This document shows, one piece after another, positions 50,280 through 61,861 of a stretch of 64,000 nt of DNA. The stretch comes from Phocoena phocoena (Eukaryota; Chordata; Mammalia; Artiodactyla; Phocoenidae): positions 2,779,001 through 2,843,000 of the forward strand of contig NC_089239.1 in assembly GCF_963924675.1 (NCBI RefSeq), written 5' to 3'. How positions within the stretch are numbered: the first letter of the stretch is position 1; each line of letters opens with the position of its first letter. The notes under the pieces are model-generated. The model saw only the letters and a list, made by a program, of their open reading frames with translations, ran no database searches and had not been told where the DNA came from. The translations under genes were made by a program, and so were the position numbers.

Positions 50280-50395
50280 CTAGGTTATTATTTCCCTGAA
50301 GTCAGGGACCATCTCTTATTTGACACTGAATCCCTAATGCCTAGGACTACACTGGACACGGTGGACACAGTAAGTTTTCATTTAATCCAGGAATA
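50280..50395 (+). mobile_element. L2-like 3' end (intron 5)
   Basis: GAAGTCAGGGACCATCTCTT, TGAATCCCTAATGCCTAGG and AGTAAGTTTTCATTTAATCC follow the order of the L2 3' terminus. Ancient. Confidence 0.5.
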
Positions 50396-50474
50396 ACGGT
50401 CAAAGTACCCTTTCTGAATACAGTTATTCTGTATTCTATTTTCCCCAGTGTGCCCCCCCCCAACGCCTGCTTAC

Positions 50475-50544
50475 CTCAGCGCGAACCTTAGAAAGGACAC
50501 CACAATGATGAGCACCAGGCCGACAAGGAATGCGATACTCACGG
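50475..50544 (-). CDS. HGSNAT: HGSNAT exon 5 (first membrane helix)
   Basis: 70 bases. Two bases finish a Pro codon, then VSIAFLVGLVLIIVVSFLRF, AL and two bases of Ser. Nearly all of it is one membrane helix joining the lumenal domain to the cytosolic loop of exons 6-7. The acceptor is TTTTGCAG and the donor GTAAGC. It lies 15.3 kb from exon 6. Confidence 0.96.
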
Positions 50545-50619
50545 CTGCAAAAATAAAACGTATCATCACCAAAAGCGGTCATGTCATCACAGCGAATCAG
50601 TAAATGAAAAATGCAAACA

Positions 50620-50722
50620 ATATGAAAAAGAATGTATACATACATATAACTGAATCGCTTTGCTGTATAGTAGAAATTAACACAACATTGTAAATCAACT
50701 ATACTTCAGTAAAACAAATTTT
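50620..50722 (+). mobile_element. L1 3'-end stub (intron 4)
   Basis: About 100 bases: ACTGAATCGCTTTGCTG, AACACAACATTGTAAATC and AACTATACTTCAGTAAAAC. Severely 5'-truncated; its A tail was the target for the next SINE. Confidence 0.85.
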
Positions 50723-50737
50723 AAAAAAAGAAAAAGG

Positions 50738-50934
50738 GGGCTTCTCTGGTGGCGCAGTGGTTGAGAGTCCGCCTGCCGATGCAGGGGACACGGGTTCGTG
50801 CCCCGGTCCGGGAAGATCCCACATGTCGCGGAGCGGCTGGGCCCGTGAGCCATGGCCACTGAGCCTGCGCGTCCGAAGCCTGTGCTCCGCAATGGGAGAG
50901 GCCACAACAGTGAGAGGCCCGCATATCGCAAACA
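50738..50934 (+). mobile_element. Young short CHR SINE (intron 4)
   Basis: Young form with GGTGGCGCAGTGGTTGAGAG and GGTTCGTGCCCCGG, then GCGGAGCGGCTGGGCCCGTG. It is flanked by AAAAAAAGAAAAAGG (50723-50737 and 50935-50949). Confidence 0.95.
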
Positions 50935-51054
50935 AAAAAAAGAAAAAGGCAAACAAATAAAAATGGAAACGTATGAAGGAAAAGCCTATATCCTTATGTG
51001 AAATTTCTTATTAACAACTGAGAATACTCTTCATCAGGGAAGCGCTAATTTTCA

Positions 51055-51930
51055 TCATGAAAAATATCAAACATACACAAAAGTACAGAGAACTGTACAA
51101 TAAACCCACATATAGCTGTCACCTAGATTCTAGAATATCAAACATTGTCACTCTTGCTTCATCTACTACTACTACTCACCCTTTTTTTTTTTTTCCACCT
51201 GAAGTGTTTTAAGCAAATCCCAGACATCAAGCTATTTCATTCCCACATCTTCAGGATGTATCTCTATGTACGTCATGCAATTCTTAAGTGACCCCCTGAG
51301 GAGGACACTGTATCTCTTCTGTAGGATGCTACCGAAGACACACGGCCTCTTCTGGGTCACAAGAAGGCAGCAAGCAAACCAAAGTAACAAAATAACTGGC
51401 CAGTCCTCTTCAAAAGTGTCAAGGTCGTGAAAGACCAAGAAAGGCTGATTAGAGTCCATGAGGTTAGATTAGAGGAGGCCTGGGAGACCTGATCACTAAA
51501 TGCTCTGTGGGACCCTGGACACAAAACGGACACAAGTAGGACAACTGGAGAAATCTGAGAACTCCGCAGCTCAGTTCGTAGCGCTGTGTGCATGACGTTC
51601 CTGGTTTCAATCACTGTACGTGGAATCACGGTACTGTGATTATATAGTTTAGGGGCTTAGGGGAAGCTGAGCGAAGGGTATATGCAAACCCTGTTTTGCA
51701 ACGTTTCTGTGAGTCTAAAACTGTTTCAAAATTAAAAGTTTCTTAAGAATGGACCTTTTGCTGTATAAGCACAATGTCATACAAAATTAATAACTCCCTG
51801 GCGAACACTGAGTCCATATTCAAATTTTTCTAGTTGCCTCGAAAATGTGTGTTGTAGTCCATGTGTTCAAATCAGGATCCAAGCAAGGCTCGCATCTTGC
51901 CTGCATTGTTAACGTGCCTTAAGCTCCATG
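51055..51930. mobile_element. Ancient L1M-like 3' region pieces (intron 4)
   Basis: 51055-51240 shares ATCAAACATACACAAAAGTA and CATCTTCAGGATGTATCTC with the ancient piece at 42948. 51340-51745 ends GTCTAAAACTGTTTCAAAATT like an old L1 terminus, and 51770-51930 returns to the first type. Nested ancient elements; limits and families unclear. Confidence 0.4.
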
Positions 51931-53149
51931 CATTGGTCCACAGCCACTGACTTGATTTACACGAGGCTGGCTGTCTCCTATCAGGGCACCTCATTCGAGG
52001 TCTAGATCTGCCAGGACCCCTCGCCTGGTGTCACTGAACCTGTTCCTCTATCCTCCGTGCGTTCTATAAATGGGAAGTTAGCTGTAAAGCCTTGGCCGAG
52101 AAGTCCCACTTCTCCGGCAGGAACGCGTCGGAGGTGCTGTGTCTTTCCCACCACGTCCCATCAGGAGCACCTCCTGCTTCAGACCTTGTGCCCGATGCCC
52201 GCATTCAGCTGGTGAAGGCCTGTCCCCTCCCGTGTAAAGTTCCCCTTTCATTGGATGGTTCCATCCACTCATGGCTTTTGCCTAAATCAGTAACTTCAAT
52301 GGGCGTTGCAAAATATTCTGCCACATTATTAGCTCGATTCCTTCTCTAAAGAATTTACCCTCATCACCTAGGACTATTTCATTACCCTAAGATATAGTCA
52401 AAACAGGAAAGGCAGGAGAGATGATCCTGCCTTCACCAGGATCATCAGTTAACACCAGGTGTCCTTGTTACCCTCAAAGGCAACCAAAATATTGTTTTCG
52501 TTGGGGGAGGGGGCCTTGTGCTTTTTAGCTTCATAGTAAACTCACTGGTTTTTGTATGTGCAACGTGTTTCCGTCAATTACATTTTCTTTTAATGATTAA
52601 ATCATCCCGCGTTGACTCTTTCACATTGGCTCTTACCAGTGTTCTTCTGACAGTCTTCAACAGTGTCACTGTGGACAGTACTTATTGTTGGAACAGCCCC
52701 AGGGATTCCTGATACTATCTACTGGGGGCTTGGAGGGACAGATTTTTCTCCAGTGGAGTTATTAGAGAACAAACGATCCCTCCTGAACCCAAGGGGACCT
52801 CTGGACAGTCAGAGACACATACAGGAAACACTGTACCCTAAATCCTAAAACAAAGAAAGACACCTGACAGTCAACTGTCTTATTTCTAGTTTCTTTCCAC
52901 TGCATTAATTTTTTTGGCTTATTTATACTTCATAATACAGTAAATAACTATGAGAATATGTTGATACATCAAATAATTTTTTGTATGTCACACAATTTTC
53001 TTGGTCTACACCAATGACACAATAAATATATTATAAATATGCCATAACTAAGTGAGACAGACAACCTATAATCCAGGATTTAAATTACCCGAAATGTCGC
53101 TAACAGTACTCAAAAAGTAAAACCGTTGAAAATGCAGATTTACCAAGAG

Positions 53150-53324
53150 GGACTTCCCTGGTGGTCCAGTGGTTGAGACTCTGTGCTCCCAGTACAGGGG
53201 GCCCAGGTTTGATCCCTGGTCAGAGAACTAGATCCCACACGCATGCTGCAACTAAGGAGCCTGCGTGCTACAACTAAGACCTGGAGCAGCCAAATAAATA
53301 AATATTTTTTAAAAATAAAAATCA
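53150..53324 (+). mobile_element. CHR-type SINE beside exon 4 donor (intron 4)
   Basis: SINE with head GACTTCCCTGGTGGTCCAG and B-box region GGTTTGATCCCTGG, flanked by ACCAAGAG (53142-53149 and 53325-53332). The end of the duplication is 11 bases from the exon 4 border at 53344. Confidence 0.95.
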
Positions 53325-53343
53325 ACCAAGAGCATGTACGTAC

Positions 53344-53465
53344 GAAGGTTACTGTCAACTGGCTTCTCATTAACGACCAGGTCACATGCAATTTCACTGA
53401 CTCCATCGTGGGTGTGCTTTATGAAGAGAGAATAGTTTCCAAATTCCCCAAATTTGTATTCCAGC
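53344..53465 (-). CDS. HGSNAT: HGSNAT exon 4 (lumenal domain)
   Basis: 122 bases. One base ends an Arg codon, then [40 protein letters not shown] and one base of Pro. Asn-Tyr-Ser keeps the human Asn134 glycosylation sequon. At the human Asn144-Gly145 pair, a reported proteolytic processing site, this has Asp-Gly. The acceptor is TTTGTAG and the donor GTACGT. Confidence 0.96.
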
Positions 53466-53682
53466 CTACAAAGATTAGGGAAAATGAAGAAACATCATTA
53501 GGTTAGGAAATAAGCAGTTGGATGTTGGTAATGTCACCCAGGCAGAGTGACAGGCATTCCTGGGTGCAGATCAGGGAAGACACAGAAAGATATTTTGAGA
53601 GAAGAAGCTAAAACCCAAGCAGGAAAAAAGTAGTAGAGAGAAAGTACAGGTGTCAGTAGGTCACATCATAGCAGGTACAAAC

Positions 53683-53819
53683 CTACAAACTTGCTTCTCC
53701 TCCGCAGTGTCATTAAGCTGCAGGATGGATCCGTGCTGGGTGCTCACAGCCACAGCCTCAATGCTGGGCTCCCCGGGTTTCCTGCTCTGGGAGACGTCGA
53801 CCAGGACCTGGAGCAGGCA
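53683..53819 (-). CDS. HGSNAT: HGSNAT exon 3 (lumenal domain)
   Basis: 137 bases: [45 protein letters not shown] and two bases of Arg. Asn-Asp-Thr keeps the human Asn114 sequon. The first Cys is part of the Cys-Cys-Tyr-His-Cys cluster shared with exon 2. The acceptor is CGTGTAG and the donor GTTTGT, a weaker match than most. Intron 3 is 217 bases. Confidence 0.96.
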
Positions 53820-54079
53820 CTACACGATCCAAGCACAGGCCAGGTGTTAGGGGTTTGACAGTCTGTGGTTGCTGGGTATCCAACTGAAGACCTGAGATAA
53901 CTTTTCCTTCACGCTTATAGAAAACTTTTACACTTCAATAATTTAGGTAAAATTTGCCTACATAACTAGGTGTTGCTATGGAACTACATAATCTTTATTC
54001 ATAGGTACATTCTTCACATAATTAACAAATACAGCATCCCTTTAATCTTGCATTCGATGGTTTTACTTAATATTATTTA

Positions 54080-55840
54080 ACAAATAAACTTCCATGATTC
54101 TACCTAATTTGCATATTTATAATTTTTAATGGTTGCATTATATTCCATCAAATACTATCGCTATGAATACTTAGGCTGCTTTCAAAGCTCGTTTTATCTT
54201 TTTGTATATAACTTATATACATTATAGTGTTTTGGAAGATATATAATTTAATTATATGATATATAATAATATAAATCTACTTATATTTATAATTTATATA
54301 AATTATATTGTTTTAAAAGGTCTACACATGATGTTCTTATTCCTTTAAATTCTTTCCCTAAGACAAATTTCCAAAAATGAGATTACTGGATTAAAAAAAT
54401 AATCATTTTAATGGTTCTTGTTACACGTGGCCAAATAGCACTCACATAAGAGAAATTACAATAGATTTATTTCTCATCAGACTTACCAGGACTTCATATC
54501 ATTCTTCCTTTTGTTCAGGTACTAGGTGTTTATGATACCACAGCATTAAGATTACATTTTAAATTAGAAGTAGATTAAATAATTCAATTTTCTTTTGCTC
54601 TTTTATGTTCCTTATGGTGTGAACCACCTGGTAGACACTAAATTCCCTCAAACAGAATCTTAGAAATCTGTCCTCGTACACTGTAACATGAAACTTCTAA
54701 CTCTCTCAAACGCTTCCCCACTCTAGTGCTTTCATCTTATTATGTTGCTGTTTTTAAAGTTTTACAGAGTCATACTACTCTGGTTTGTTATTTCTTCTAT
54801 GGCTTCATGAGTTTAACAATGTATTCTGCATTTTTTAGTATTTGTTAAATTTGTGGGTTTTGTTTTTTTTTTACTTGAATCCACTTGGGGTATTTGATAG
54901 ATGGTATCCCATAATTCTAAATACCTTTCCCATGGTTTTAGCTGTTAAATTCTTACGTAAATTAGATTCTACTTCTTATACTTCGTTTGGCCCATTGGTC
55001 TTCATTTATCGTTTTTGGCTACGTTCACGACCGTGCTCTGTGATACTTCTTATCTGGTACAGCAAGTCTCCGTACTGTCCATTCTCCTTTTGGGCCATCC
55101 TCTGATTCTCTTGCACACTTACTTTTTCATAGGCATTTTGGAATTATTTTTATGCAGCTTCTATAAAGTATCCACAAGCAACTGTGTTGAATGTATAAAT
55201 TAATTTGGGAAGTATTGCCATTTTTCCTACGTTTAGGTGTCACATCAGCATGCATTGGCTATTTCTCCATTTAGCCTATAATTTTCCCATTAAAATTTTA
55301 TCATTGTCCATATATATGACCTCTTATAGATTCCTCAAGATGAAAATATAAGTCATCATAAATCTCTCAATATGCCAACTTATTCTACCTGATAATTTAT
55401 TTAAGATTTTTACACCCACATTAATTAGAAAGATTGACCTGCATCTTCTGTCATGTCTTGGCTAGATTTTAAGATCAACACCCTGCGGAATGAATCAGAT
55501 ACTAAGCCATCATTTTTTTTATTGTTGTTATATTTAGGGTCAGTTTATATAGATTAAGAATTATTTATTATTTGAAAATGCAGGAGAAAATGACCTATTT
55601 TTAGGTAGAGAAATTCATTACAACTCTCCAGATTTCTTAATCAGTTGCTGATCTATGTCCTCAATTTCTTGAATCAATCTTCATATTATATTTTTTGAAG
55701 GAAATCAATCAATTTTTGTACTTTAAATTGATCAGTCTTAACTGTTCATTGGACCATAATTATTTCAATTTCTGTTGACATATAATTTCTAATTTTATTA
55801 ATCTCCATTGTTCCCTTAAATGTATCAATAATTTATCAAT
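54080..55840 (-). mobile_element. Ancient L1-like sequence (intron 2)
   Basis: On the plus strand it reads like a reversed, highly decayed L1 ORF2: GGCCCATTGGTCTTCATTT, CACCCACATTAATTAGAAAG, GATTGACCTGCATCTTCTG. These follow the order seen clearly in L1-B. An AT-rich run is at 54220-54310. No open frame survives. Confidence 0.5.
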
Positions 55841-55856
55841 TGTGTGACTTTTATTT

Positions 55857-56012
55857 ATTTTTTAATTTTTCAAATTTTTATTGGAGTATTGTTGATTTAC
55901 AATGCTGTGTTATAGTTTCAGGTGTACAGCAACGTGAATCAGTTACACGTATACCTACATCCGCTCTTTTTCTTTGTTTAGGCTCTTTTCCCATAGAGGC
56001 CATTACAGAGTA
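55857..56012 (-). mobile_element. L1 3'-end insertion (intron 2)
   Basis: Short reversed L1 end (TTTACAATGCTGTGTTATAG, TTTCAGGTGTACAGCAACG) flanked by a perfect 16-bp duplication TGTGTGACTTTTATTT (55841-55856 and 56013-56028). Its left end is an AT-rich tail. Confidence 0.92.
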
Positions 56013-56225
56013 TGTGTGACTTTTATTTTAGAAAACCATCTCTTGGCTCATTCTTATTCCCATTTTTTTTCTCATTTTGCAGTTTCCACAGTTACTGTTT
56101 TTATTGCTTCCTTTTTTCTTGTTTGGATGATGACACTGCTTTCCAAGACCTTGAGATCCTTACTCAGTAGCTTTTCATTTCCCCTTTTCTTCCTGATTAA
56201 CATACAGCAGGATCCAGAAAGGAAA

Positions 56226-56440
56226 GCGGACACACTCTGAAGCTAGACTGAGGGGTGAGGACCCCAGCGCTGCCACGTGACAGCAGGGGGACCTGGGATA
56301 AAGTCACTTTCCTGCTCTTAATCTCAGCATCACCATCTGCAGAATCCAGGTATTTCCTGGATTGCTGTGAGGATTAAATGAGATATAACGTATCTAAAAC
56401 AGAGCAGGCCCTCAGTAAACAGCAGCTGCAACTTGTATTA
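56226..56440 (+). mobile_element. MIR SINE (intron 2)
   Basis: Good MIR: AGCGCTGCCACGTGACAGC, AGTCACTTTCCTGCTCTTA, TGTGAGGATTAAATGAGAT, CAGGCCCTCAGTAAAC. Confidence 0.85.
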
Positions 56441-57675
56441 ACATTATCTTTACTGTTAGAAACATTTAGACACAAATTTTCATAAGAATTGCTTTGGCCA
56501 GGTCAAAGATTTTTCTATGACATTTACGTCTGTATTCTCTCTCCTATTAGTATTTTTTTGTTATGCAGAGGTAGGAAATTGCAGAAAGTATAATCTCTGC
56601 CGTTTGTGTTTAGTCTCGTTTGACAACACATGATTGATGTTTTGTTAAATACATTACAGATATTTTTGAAGTTATTGATTTTTTCTACTTAATTTAAGGT
56701 CCTTTTAGGTCCCTCTTGTTTTCTTGGTCTTGACCTACCTTTTTAATATTACCGATGTTCTGTGTTTCACTTAACTTTACAGGAGGTGTCATGTACTGCT
56801 CCATCACCTTCTAGCTGATACCCACACTGGGGACTTTTAAAATTTGTTTTCTTTTTTAAAAAGCTATTTACACTAAACAGGTCACTATCCATTAAAATTC
56901 CTCCTCTGAAGGTGGTACGTTGAAGCTCTCAATCTGGAAGTAAAGACTATTTCATTTTAGATGGAAGAATAGCCCTGTCCTTAAAAAGCAACAAGGTCGA
57001 GCGTAGGAGGAACACCTTCAGATAAAATCCTTTATCCTCAGAAGGGCCTCAGCCGCCCCGCCCTGCCCGCCCCCGCCCCATGTCTCACGCCTTCCTTCTC
57101 TGGTCCAGCAGGAGGGTTATGCAGTGGGCAGAGGAGTCAAAACACGTCTATCACTTCAGGCTTCATAAGGGATCAAATTGAATGGACTCCAAAAGGGAGT
57201 GTGAAATCCTGCTGAGACCCCATCCTAGTGCATCACCGCTCTGCAACTTGAAACCAGTGGTGTGGCTGCCCTGTCCCACTCTAGGCCCCTTGATTAATGA
57301 CTCTGAGGGTACAGGCTATAAGAGGTGGCAGAAAGGAGCAAGTGGCCCAGATCTGGTTTATGCTCTTATTGTGGAATGAAAGAATGCTCGTCACATTAAA
57401 AAAAAAACGAAAAACAAAAAAAACATGTCTATCAATTTTGCTCATCACAGAAACTAGTTTGAAAAAGATGGGCAGGGAAAAGATAAAAAAGGGATGCTGC
57501 CCATTGCTAGGCATCCTCCGTGATGGAATTTCTTCTGAGTCTTTGTCTAGCCTGTTTGTTTCCTCACCTGTAAAGCTGAGGCTAACATGTGAAGGGCTTC
57601 AGGTCTGACAGCACTGGCGCCATATCAAACCAGCCCCAAAGCAAACACAACTGTGAGCAAGCACGCAGCACCTAC

Positions 57676-57791
57676 ATGATAACAGCAATCGAAATTCCAG
57701 TAGATGGTCAAGTTTGTCCCAGGCAGTTCATTATGGATGAGCAGCAAAGCCTGGTCCATCTTCAGCTCCAAGGGCCTTTTTTTTCCTAAGT
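57676..57791 (-). CDS. HGSNAT: HGSNAT exon 2 (start of lumenal domain in window)
   Basis: 116 bases, the same length as human exon 2. Two bases complete an Asp codon, then [38 protein letters not shown]. Asn-Leu-Thr keeps the human Asn66 sequon. The acceptor TTACCAG at 57792 was chosen over a second AG five bases further in, because only the first keeps the frame and matches human Asp-Leu. The exon includes a run of eight A. The donor is GTAGGT. Exon 1 was not found to the right. Confidence 0.95.
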
Positions 57792-58094
57792 CTGGTAAGA
57801 ATTAGAAAAAAGAAAAAAAAGAAAAAGAAAAACTAGGCACCTGAAAGATGTGTCAGAGACAAAGTGCATCAGAGTGGAAAGTGGCTTCTCAGGAGCGCTT
57901 CTCAAACGCCTGGGGTCTCTCGTCCCTCATGCCGTGTCCACACGGATGTGCACATGCACACACGCACCCAGTTCCCTTCCACACACATGCCTCTACTACG
58001 AACAAGGATTCAATCAACACCATTCGCATCTTACAATCACCAAGTACTAAGGTGTGAGAGGCACCAAGTTTAGTTGTTTCCATGTAATTTCTAT

Positions 58095-58250
58095 TTGATA
58101 ATATGACAACCTCATGAGCTAGGTATTTTCTCCATCCTACGGATGAAGAAATTAAGGCCCACAAATATTACATAACTGCCCATGGCCACAGAGGTTTTCA
58201 GTGAAATCACTGACATGAACCCAATCTGCGTGATTCCAAAGCTCCAACTT
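58095..58250 (+). mobile_element. MIR SINE (intron 1)
   Basis: CAACCTCATGAGCTAGGTA, GATGAAGAAATTAAGGCCCA and GAACCCAATCTGCGTGATTC match the MIR core. Confidence 0.8.
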
Positions 58251-58723
58251 TCCTGGCCCACATCACTCAGCTCTGAGCTGGGACGGGCAGCTCTTAAGAC
58301 CTGCAGGACCCCAGACTAGGGAGTCAGGACGCGCAGAGCAGCAGTGTTCCTGGGGGATCCGCACGCCCTTTACAGTCCGAGAAGCTCTGCCTGATGTCAC
58401 TTTTGTTTGGAGTTCTGCATCTCCTGGTTTCCATGGCAGACGTGAGGCGGAGAAGGAGAGAGGGTAAGTCTGAAGGGCAGAAAGAGCCACTGCTCCATAT
58501 TCCCTGGGCTTAGAGCTCATCACTTTACCAGATGCTCTCAGGGTACCATAAGGATGATGCATCTTCTACCTTTCAGTCTGCCAGTTTGGTAGGAAAACAG
58601 TGAACTATTATTGGCTATAGTTAAAGCAAAGTGTTTCATCCAGATCAACTGGGCCATATCTGTTATATTATATGAAAGAGAAATCACCATCTAGCTTCTA
58701 AGCAAAAGAAAAAAAGGGAAACT

Positions 58724-59742
58724 TTCTTTAATTTTTTATTTTATACTGGAGTCTAGGTGATTTACAATGTTGTGTTAGTTTCAGGTGTAGAGCAAAGTGA
58801 TTCCATTATACATATACATATATCCATTCTTTATTTTTTGAATTAATTAATTAATTTGGTTGCACCGGGTCTTAGTTGTGGCGGGCGGCCTCCTTAGTTG
58901 CAGCTCGCCAGCTCCTTAGTTGCAGCACGTGGGCTCCTCAGTTGCAGCAGGTGGGCTCCTTAGTTGTGGCATGTGAACTCTTACTTGCAGCATGCATGTG
59001 GGATCTAGTTCCCTGACCAGGGATCGAACCCAGGCCCCCTGCATTGGGAGCACAGAGTCTTATCCACTGCGCCACCAGGGAAGTCCCCATATATCCATTC
59101 TTTTTCAGATTCTTTTCCCATGTAGCTTATTACAGAATACTGAGTCCCCTGTGCTACACAGTAGGGCCTTGTTAATTATCTATTATATATACATATATAT
59201 AGTAGTGCATATATGTTAATCCCAAACTCCTAATTTATTCCTCCACACACACATTTCCCCTTTGGTAACCATTAGTTTGTTTTCAAAGTTTGTGAGTCTA
59301 TTTCTGTTTTGTAAATAAGTTCATTTGTATCATTTATTTTTAGATTCCACATATAAGTGATATCATATGATATTTGTCTTTGTCTGACTTACTTCACTTA
59401 GTATGATAATCTCTAGCTGCATCCATGTTGATGCAAATGGCATTATTTCATTCTTTTTTATGGCTGAGTAATACTCCACTGTATATATATACCACATCTT
59501 CTTTATCCATTCCTCTGTTGATGGACATTTAGGTTGCTTCCATGTCCTGGCTATTGTAAATAGTGCTGCAGTGAACATTGGGGTGCATGTGTCTTTTCAA
59601 ATTATGTTTTTTTCCAGATATATGCCCAGGAGTGGGATTGCTGGATCACATGGTAGCTCTATTTTTAGGTTTTTAAGGAACCTCCATACTGTTCTCCACA
59701 GTGGTTGTAACAATTTACATTCCCACCAACAGTGTAAGGGTT
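58724..59742 (-). mobile_element. L1 3'-end insertion, split by a SINE (intron 1)
   Basis: Reversed L1 3' UTR and end of ORF2 (TGATATCATATGATATTTG, GGACATTTAGGTTGCTTCC, CACCAACAGTG), flanked by AAGGGAAACT (58714-58723 and 59743-59752). It is interrupted by the SINE at 58833-59087. 5'-truncated. Confidence 0.92.
58833..59087 (-). mobile_element. CHR-type SINE inside the L1 (intron 1)
   Basis: Reversed SINE with TTAATTAATTAATT tail, CTCCTTAGTTGCAG repeats and head CACCAGGGAAGTCC. It is flanked by a perfect 16-bp duplication CATATATCCATTCTTT (58817-58832 and 59088-59103). Confidence 0.96.
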
Positions 59743-60079
59743 AAGGGAAACTATTTAATAACACAACCAGAAAGGTAATAATCTAGCCTCTTTTATTTTG
59801 TAATATGAAAGTTTAATTCAGGGCTCCCCAGTACCTCATCTGGTTAATTCAGAAAATTCTTCACTGCAGCCAGCCTAAATCCCTCATTTTTAGCGTTCAT
59901 CCTAATTTACCCTTATTTAGCTCTCAGTGAAGCGAAAACACAGAGTATATAACTTTTAATAATCTACTGAGGCTTTTTTTCCCTTCCAGGCTAAACAAAG
60001 CTTCATCAATCACTTTTTCTGCTCTTTGGTCGCCCTATGGCGAGCGGCCAGCAGAAGCAGCGTTTGAGACCAGGAGTAT

Positions 60080-60275
60080 AACATGGTGGGTTAAGTGTGT
60101 GGACTCCACGTTGGGCCAACTTGAATCTGGACCCCACCCTGCCTCAGCATCCTCAACAATAAATTAGGGGTCATAACAGTGTGTGCTTCGGAGGATTGCT
60201 GGGGAGGCTAAAATTGATAACACAAGCAAAGTGCTTGACAGAGAACCTCAAACAAAGTAAGTGTTAAACAAATGA
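60080..60275 (+). mobile_element. MIR SINE (intron 1)
   Basis: GTGGACTCCACGTTGGGCC, ATAAATTAGGGGTCATAAC, AGTGCTTGACAGAGAACC and AAGTAAGTGTTAAACAAATG follow the MIR consensus order. Confidence 0.85.
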
Positions 60276-61392
60276 TGATTATAATGACCTGGGCCACATC
60301 CAACCAATGCAGGGGACAAGAGGGGCTTCGTCAGAATCAGGAACATGTGGTTAAATATTTTGAAAAGTTGTTTCTTCTCTTTTCATTTAACCTTATTTCC
60401 AATTTCCCCCCACTCCCCTTTTTTCCAATTATAAGAAATGATGCTATATCCTATATAAAAACGGCGCTATAGACATCTGAAAATCAACATGCTCTTCTTT
60501 CAACATAGTTCCTTAAGAATGAACTTCCAGGAGTGAAATTTTCAATCAAAAATAGCTTTTTAAATAGTTTTTGATATGTTTAGCCAAATTCCTCTCACAA
60601 TTTAGCTGTGCCGGTTTATAAAGACAACTGTGGTGTTCATCGGCTCCCAGGTGACACCGAAAACGACACACTTACTGTGCTCCAGGTCCCAACAGCCTCG
60701 TGAAACAGCTGCTGGTGTCTCCAGCCTCCGGATGAGGTATGGGAGGCCTGGAGAGGTCACCCACCAGACCGACTCACCAGTCTGGCCAGCACCTAACCTC
60801 TATGCTCCCAGTCTCCTGAGACTAAGCAGATCTGTTCCCTAGCAGCTGGGCCAGTTTAATTTTTTCCCTTGCGTTTTAGCCCGATGTATAGAAAATATAA
60901 TTTCCTTATTATTTTAGTTCTGAACTGACAATTAGCAAGTTCGAACATGTTTTCCAAATGTTGACTATCAGTACTTTCCTTTCCTGTGAATTGTTGGAAT
61001 GCTTATTTAACCACTTAGCCCCTGTGATACTAAATCCTTTGTCATACTTGTCATAATGTTTTCAAGTATTTCTCTTTTTCATCTCCCTTGTCCAGGTTTG
61101 AGAGCTTCCATTTGCAAATTTATAGTCACTAGCTGTTGACCTTTTCCTCCGTAATTGTTCTATACAGCATCATCCCTTCAGAGCTGTAGTAACTACTGTT
61201 TTTATTCATACTTCTATGAGTCTTCAGTGGTGGGTGGAATACGGTTCTTGTTTCATGCTTAATCTTTCCATGTGAATTTCAGACTTTGAAGGCTCTTAAT
61301 TGTCATCAATATTATTTTATATAAGGTTGTATGAAGGGTTAATGCTAGCTGAACATCAGAATTACCTGGCAAGCTAAAAAAAACACAAAACC

Positions 61393-61798
61393 AGACTTCC
61401 CTGGTGATGCAGTGGTTAAGAATCCGCCTGCCAATGCAGGGGATATGGGTTCGAGCCCTGGTCCAGGAAGATCCCACATGCCGCGGAGCAACTAAGTCCG
61501 TGTGCCACAATTGCTGAGCCTGCGCTCTAGAGCCCAGGAGCCACAACTACTGAGCCCACATGTCACAGCTACTGAAGCCCGTGTGCCTAGAGCCCATGCT
61601 CCACAACAAGAGAAGCCACTGCAATGAGAAGCCCACACATTGCAATGAAGAGTAACCCCCGTTCGCTGCAACTAGAGAAAGCCCGCATGCAGCAACAAAG
61701 ACCCAACGCGGCCAAAAATAAAATATAAATAAATAAATAAAATAATAACATAAATAAATTAATTAATACATAATTTAAAAACAAAACAAAACAAAAAA
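61393..61798 (+). mobile_element. Long CHR-type SINE (intron 1)
   Basis: Complete long form with head CTTCCCTGGTGATGCAGTGG, GGTTCGAGCCCTGG, CAACTACTGAGCC repeats, GAGAAGCCACTGC and a long AT-rich tail (TAAATAAATAAAT, AACAAAACAAAAC) to about 61798. Confidence 0.94.
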
Positions 61799-61861
61799 AT
61801 ACCAATGCCCTGGCTCCACCCCAGACCTATTAAATCAGAATCTCTGCCCAACCAGTATGAT

